The position numbers were made by a program, and so were the translations under genes. The notes under the pieces were generated by a model. It had not been told where the DNA came from. It worked only from the letters and a program-made list of their open reading frames with translations, and did not search any database. Positions 61,664-64,000 of a stretch of 64,000 nucleotides of DNA are shown here, piece by piece. The DNA comes from Lepturacanthus savala (lineage: Eukaryota; Chordata; Actinopteri; Scombriformes; Trichiuridae): contig CM060462.1 of the NCBI GenBank assembly GCA_030544235.1, positions 2,467,501 to 2,531,500 of the forward strand, written 5' to 3'. Position 1 is the first letter of the stretch; each line of letters begins with the position of its first letter.

Positions 61664-61805
61664 TCATTGGAAAGCCTCCAGTATCATCACGGATCCCCAC
61701 CATCCTTCTCACAGTCTGTTTTCCCTACTGCCATCTGGGAAGAAGCACAGGAGCATCTGTGCCAAATCCAGCAGAATGCTAAACAGCAAGCAGTCATGAT
61801 CATCA
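61664..61805 (+). mobile_element. Non-LTR reverse transcriptase, extreme C-terminus
   Basis: catcacggatccccaccatc then a frame reading LFSLLPSGKKHRSICAKSSR then MLNS is the usual C-terminal 'LLPSGxRYRSIxxKxxRxxNSFFP' end of a family of fish LINE proteins. Upstream parts are missing. It lies about 100 bases left of the pogo-like element. This is a different LINE lineage or copy from the one at 57 kb, and in the opposite orientation. Confidence 0.6.
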
Positions 61806-61901
61806 TCAAACTGTGCCCACCCCCCATCCTCTAAAGATGCAGATATACGCCAAAGTGGACGTGGACAGCTGTGGACAGCTGCAGACATGGTGGACGAATA
61901 G

Positions 61902-62154
61902 TACCGTAAATTCCTCATCCTACCAGAAAAAGTCACTCATCGCCTTCTTCATCTTTCTCCTCTGCACTAAAACCATCAAAATCCTCTAATTCAGTGTCCG
62001 AATTAAACAGGATCTCATCACTCACTACAGTCTCCTCGCTTTCAATGTCACTTGAGTGCATGCTGTCTTCTTCATCGTGCAGCAGCACAGCCTTTCTAAA
62101 CCCGTTGGTGATGGTTGAGAAAAAGTAGCAGCATAAAGTCCGTAATTTACGGTA
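61902..62154 (-). mobile_element. pogo/Tigger-like deletion derivative
   Basis: Ends TACCGTAAATT (61902-61912) and AATTTACGGTA (62144-62154) are exact inverted repeats with TA at the outside, as for Tc1/mariner-superfamily elements. On the minus strand, after the terminus TACCGTAAATTACGGACTTT and ATGCTGCTAC, a frame at 61933-62103 starts GFRKAVLLHDEEDS, runs for 56 residues with a high content of Asp and Glu, and ends DEEGDE and TGA close to the other terminus. This is the acidic C-terminal tail expected of a pogo-type transposase. The DNA-binding and DDE catalytic parts are deleted. The stop-to-terminus spacing of about 20 bases agrees with a compact transposon end. Confidence 0.68.
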
Positions 62155-62213
62155 TTATTCCCTGTCAAATGTTATTTTAGTGGGTCTTTCCTTATTGGAA
62201 TCAAGGGTTTAAT

Positions 62214-62726
62214 GAAACTGTTATGGTTTGGTTTTTGGTTTTGTTGCGTGTTCTCTTTTCCCTTATTGTTTTTCCACAGAGCGGCGGGGCGTGGCCTGGG
62301 ACGGTCTGCGGCTCAGGACGAGACACAGCTGGCTGAGATCTGCAATCACCAGGTCCCATTATATACCCGGAAGCAACGTTACACCGGCGCCGGAGTATAC
62401 TAGCCTATGTCGCCTGTGACCTATGACCAAGCCTCGTCCCGGTACCAGCCTACGTGTTCGCCGACGTTTCCCTGTGTTTTTGGATTATTCCTTTTTTGTG
62501 CACTTACCGTTTTTTCCTTTTTCGCTACAGCTCCTCCTGCCTTCCTCCGCTTCACGCCGTCCCCTATTCCAGAGAACCTGGCTCCACCGTTCCTGGCTGC
62601 CTTCCCCCCAGCCAGCGCCCTTAGTTTATTTTGCACACCTTTTGTTGGAATAAACCTCTTTTTTCTCCGCACACCCGTCTCTGTCTCTGCTCTGGGGTTC
62701 CGCAAAAACCAAACCGTCTCAGAAAC
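62214..62726 (+). mobile_element. Solo LTR (503 bp) with 5-bp target duplication
   Basis: The unit at 62219-62721 begins TGTTATGGTTTGGTTTTTG and ends CAAAAACCAAACCGTCTCA, giving TG...CA borders with an unusually long (about 13 bp exact within 19) inverted match at the extremes. GAAAC flanks it on both sides (62214-62218 and 62722-62726). A TATA-like ttatata is at 62359-62365 and AATAAA at 62649-62654, in the right order. The sequence is GC- and CpG-richer than its surroundings, as often seen in LTR promoters. No internal genes adjoin it. The 113-, 94- and 76-codon frames at 62407-62748 lie inside the LTR and are not genes. Confidence 0.87.
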
Positions 62727-64000
62727 GTCGCTGTGTTGTCAACTATAGGGCCCTTGAGGCAACATATTGGCTTGAAATGGTTAAACTACTTTCTGGATTC
62801 CACGTTTTAATACATGCACAGTAGGTCAGTGTCATGTTGTGACCAGTGGAGCAGTCCATAGAGGATGTACATCTTCTAATGACACACTCACAGATGTGAA
62901 AACCCACCTTTTTTCAGTGCTGGTCACTCTTTGACTCTTTGCACCAGTTTATGTCTCAGCTCAACTTTCTCTCTAATTGGAATTTACTGCACTGTGTTGC
63001 GAAATGTTTGTTCCTTTTTGTGTTGATTTTCTCTTCGGATGCATGTTTTTAATTGCATCTAAATTAATTTAAACTGTTTTTTGTACAGTAACATCTTTAT
63101 CCTTTTCTGTTGTTGCACCATTGAGGGCTGGGAACACATTTTAAGGTATGCAAAAAAAGAAAAAAAAATGCAAATGTAATAACTGAGCCAATTATGTAAT
63201 AAGATATTACCAAAAACCTATTTCCCTATCAGTTCAGGGCTTTTGGGCAATTATTATGTTATTGGCTTATTACAATGTAAAGAGGGCAGATTTATTGTTA
63301 TCAGCTGTTATTTCGTTATCGGCCAACACAGGTGTATACAAATGTTTGACGCTTATCAAAACTAAACTCAAATATACTTCTGGGATATTGTAGAAACAGT
63401 TACCTTCAAATGTGAATTGTTTGGGTAATATGAGAATGGAAAAATCCCAATGTCATTGGTGCCGAAGCCATGAAAAATAGGTCTAAGTGCTGTGGCTGTG
63501 AGTGAACTGCAAAAGAAATGTTGAGTTTTTTTTTCTCGCATCAACTCATAAACATTTAATTTCCATCTCCTCAGCCTGAGCTGGCACATAGGACAGTCCC
63601 ACACAAAGTCAAATTATATGGGCCACTGCTTCACAGACAAATGTCGAGAATTAGCATCTGAATATGTATTGTGCCCCAATCTCCCACACCAGCACATTCT
63701 AATATAAATATACACCCTTACTGGAAGTCTCAGCTGGCTTCCTCAAATGAGACCAGATTACCTTTTTATTATGTTATGTCTACACATTTTTAACGCAGAG
63801 TTGCTCAAGGTTACAATAGGCCATTTATTAAACTGTAATGGATGTTCTAGTTGATACATTCTGCTATGAAATTGCACTCCGGCTGGCTGAACTGGAGTCT
63901 GATGGATGATTTTCTCATGAGGATGCAGTATGTATAACACACTATTGTTTTTGTGTTTTCAGGAGTACAGTCTCTAAATTTTCAATATTACGTCCAATTT
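62727..64000. other. Unannotated AT-rich sequence to the window end
   Basis: No gene or bordered repeat recognised. Short frames at 63368-63604 and 63758-63940 (minus) have no domain. Confidence 0.4.

Noticed and set aside
62407..62748. 113-codon plus frame and 94-codon minus frame
   Set aside because: They fall within the solo LTR 62219-62721; GC-rich sequence simply has fewer stop codons.
1..64000. CRISPR arrays, operons, phage or plasmid modules
   Set aside because: No regularly spaced direct repeats, ribosome-binding-site-led gene chains or phage-type genes; the repeat content is that of a fish nuclear genome.

Overview
The window looks like nuclear DNA of a bony fish, most likely a spiny-rayed teleost. 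The evidence is the repeat content: V-SINE/HE1-type tRNA-derived SINEs, fish-type L1 fragments, another non-LTR family ending in a GATA tract, hAT, Tc1-like and pogo-like DNA transposon pieces, retroelement LTRs, and long TG and TA microsatellites. There is no bacterial or viral gene organisation. Open frames are short and scattered, as expected by chance in AT-rich DNA. I see no intact protein-coding gene, no free tRNA or rRNA gene and no CRISPR array. The 64 kb are best read as intergenic or intronic sequence shaped by successive transposon insertions.

Layout. 1-9 kb is mostly unique AT-rich DNA with a few old dispersed repeats, ending in a strikingly fresh palindromic hAT-type MITE (8832-9034, 8-bp target duplication). 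9-16 kb holds a CpG-enriched patch near 11.75-12.3 kb and a 794-bp internally deleted hAT element (14447-15240) that keeps a transposase N-terminal remnant. 16-21 kb has a V-SINE, a possible coding exon on the minus strand (17693-17845), a (TA)24 tract beside a Tc1-like end, and a 467-bp solo LTR (20308-20774). 22-27 kb carries three V-SINE copies, a 3' L1 fragment and a further dispersed repeat. 28-34 kb contains a 15-bp minisatellite, a 245-bp hAT-type MITE, a (TG)24 tract and a minus-strand hAT transposase relic. 35-43 kb has three MITE-like elements, one of which has a sister copy at 59.3 kb. 46.9-49.3 kb is a nested structure: an L1 endonuclease region split by a 1.77-kb insertion that is itself interrupted by a V-SINE. 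52-64 kb is repeat-dense, with two V-SINEs, a reverse-transcriptase C-terminus, another SINE type, a TTAA-ended MITE, a pogo-like deletion derivative and a 503-bp solo LTR (62219-62721).

The elements do not form a pathway; what links them is insertion history. Seven insertions have target duplications or near duplications that I could read directly, which fixes their borders and gives relative ages. I did not find a new biological system. The most informative observations are the perfect 87-bp-arm palindrome, the nested L1 locus whose reading frame closes exactly across the insertion, and the repeated TTAA-ended family with internal inverted arms. Names of repeat families come from memory of teleost repeats, not from a search.
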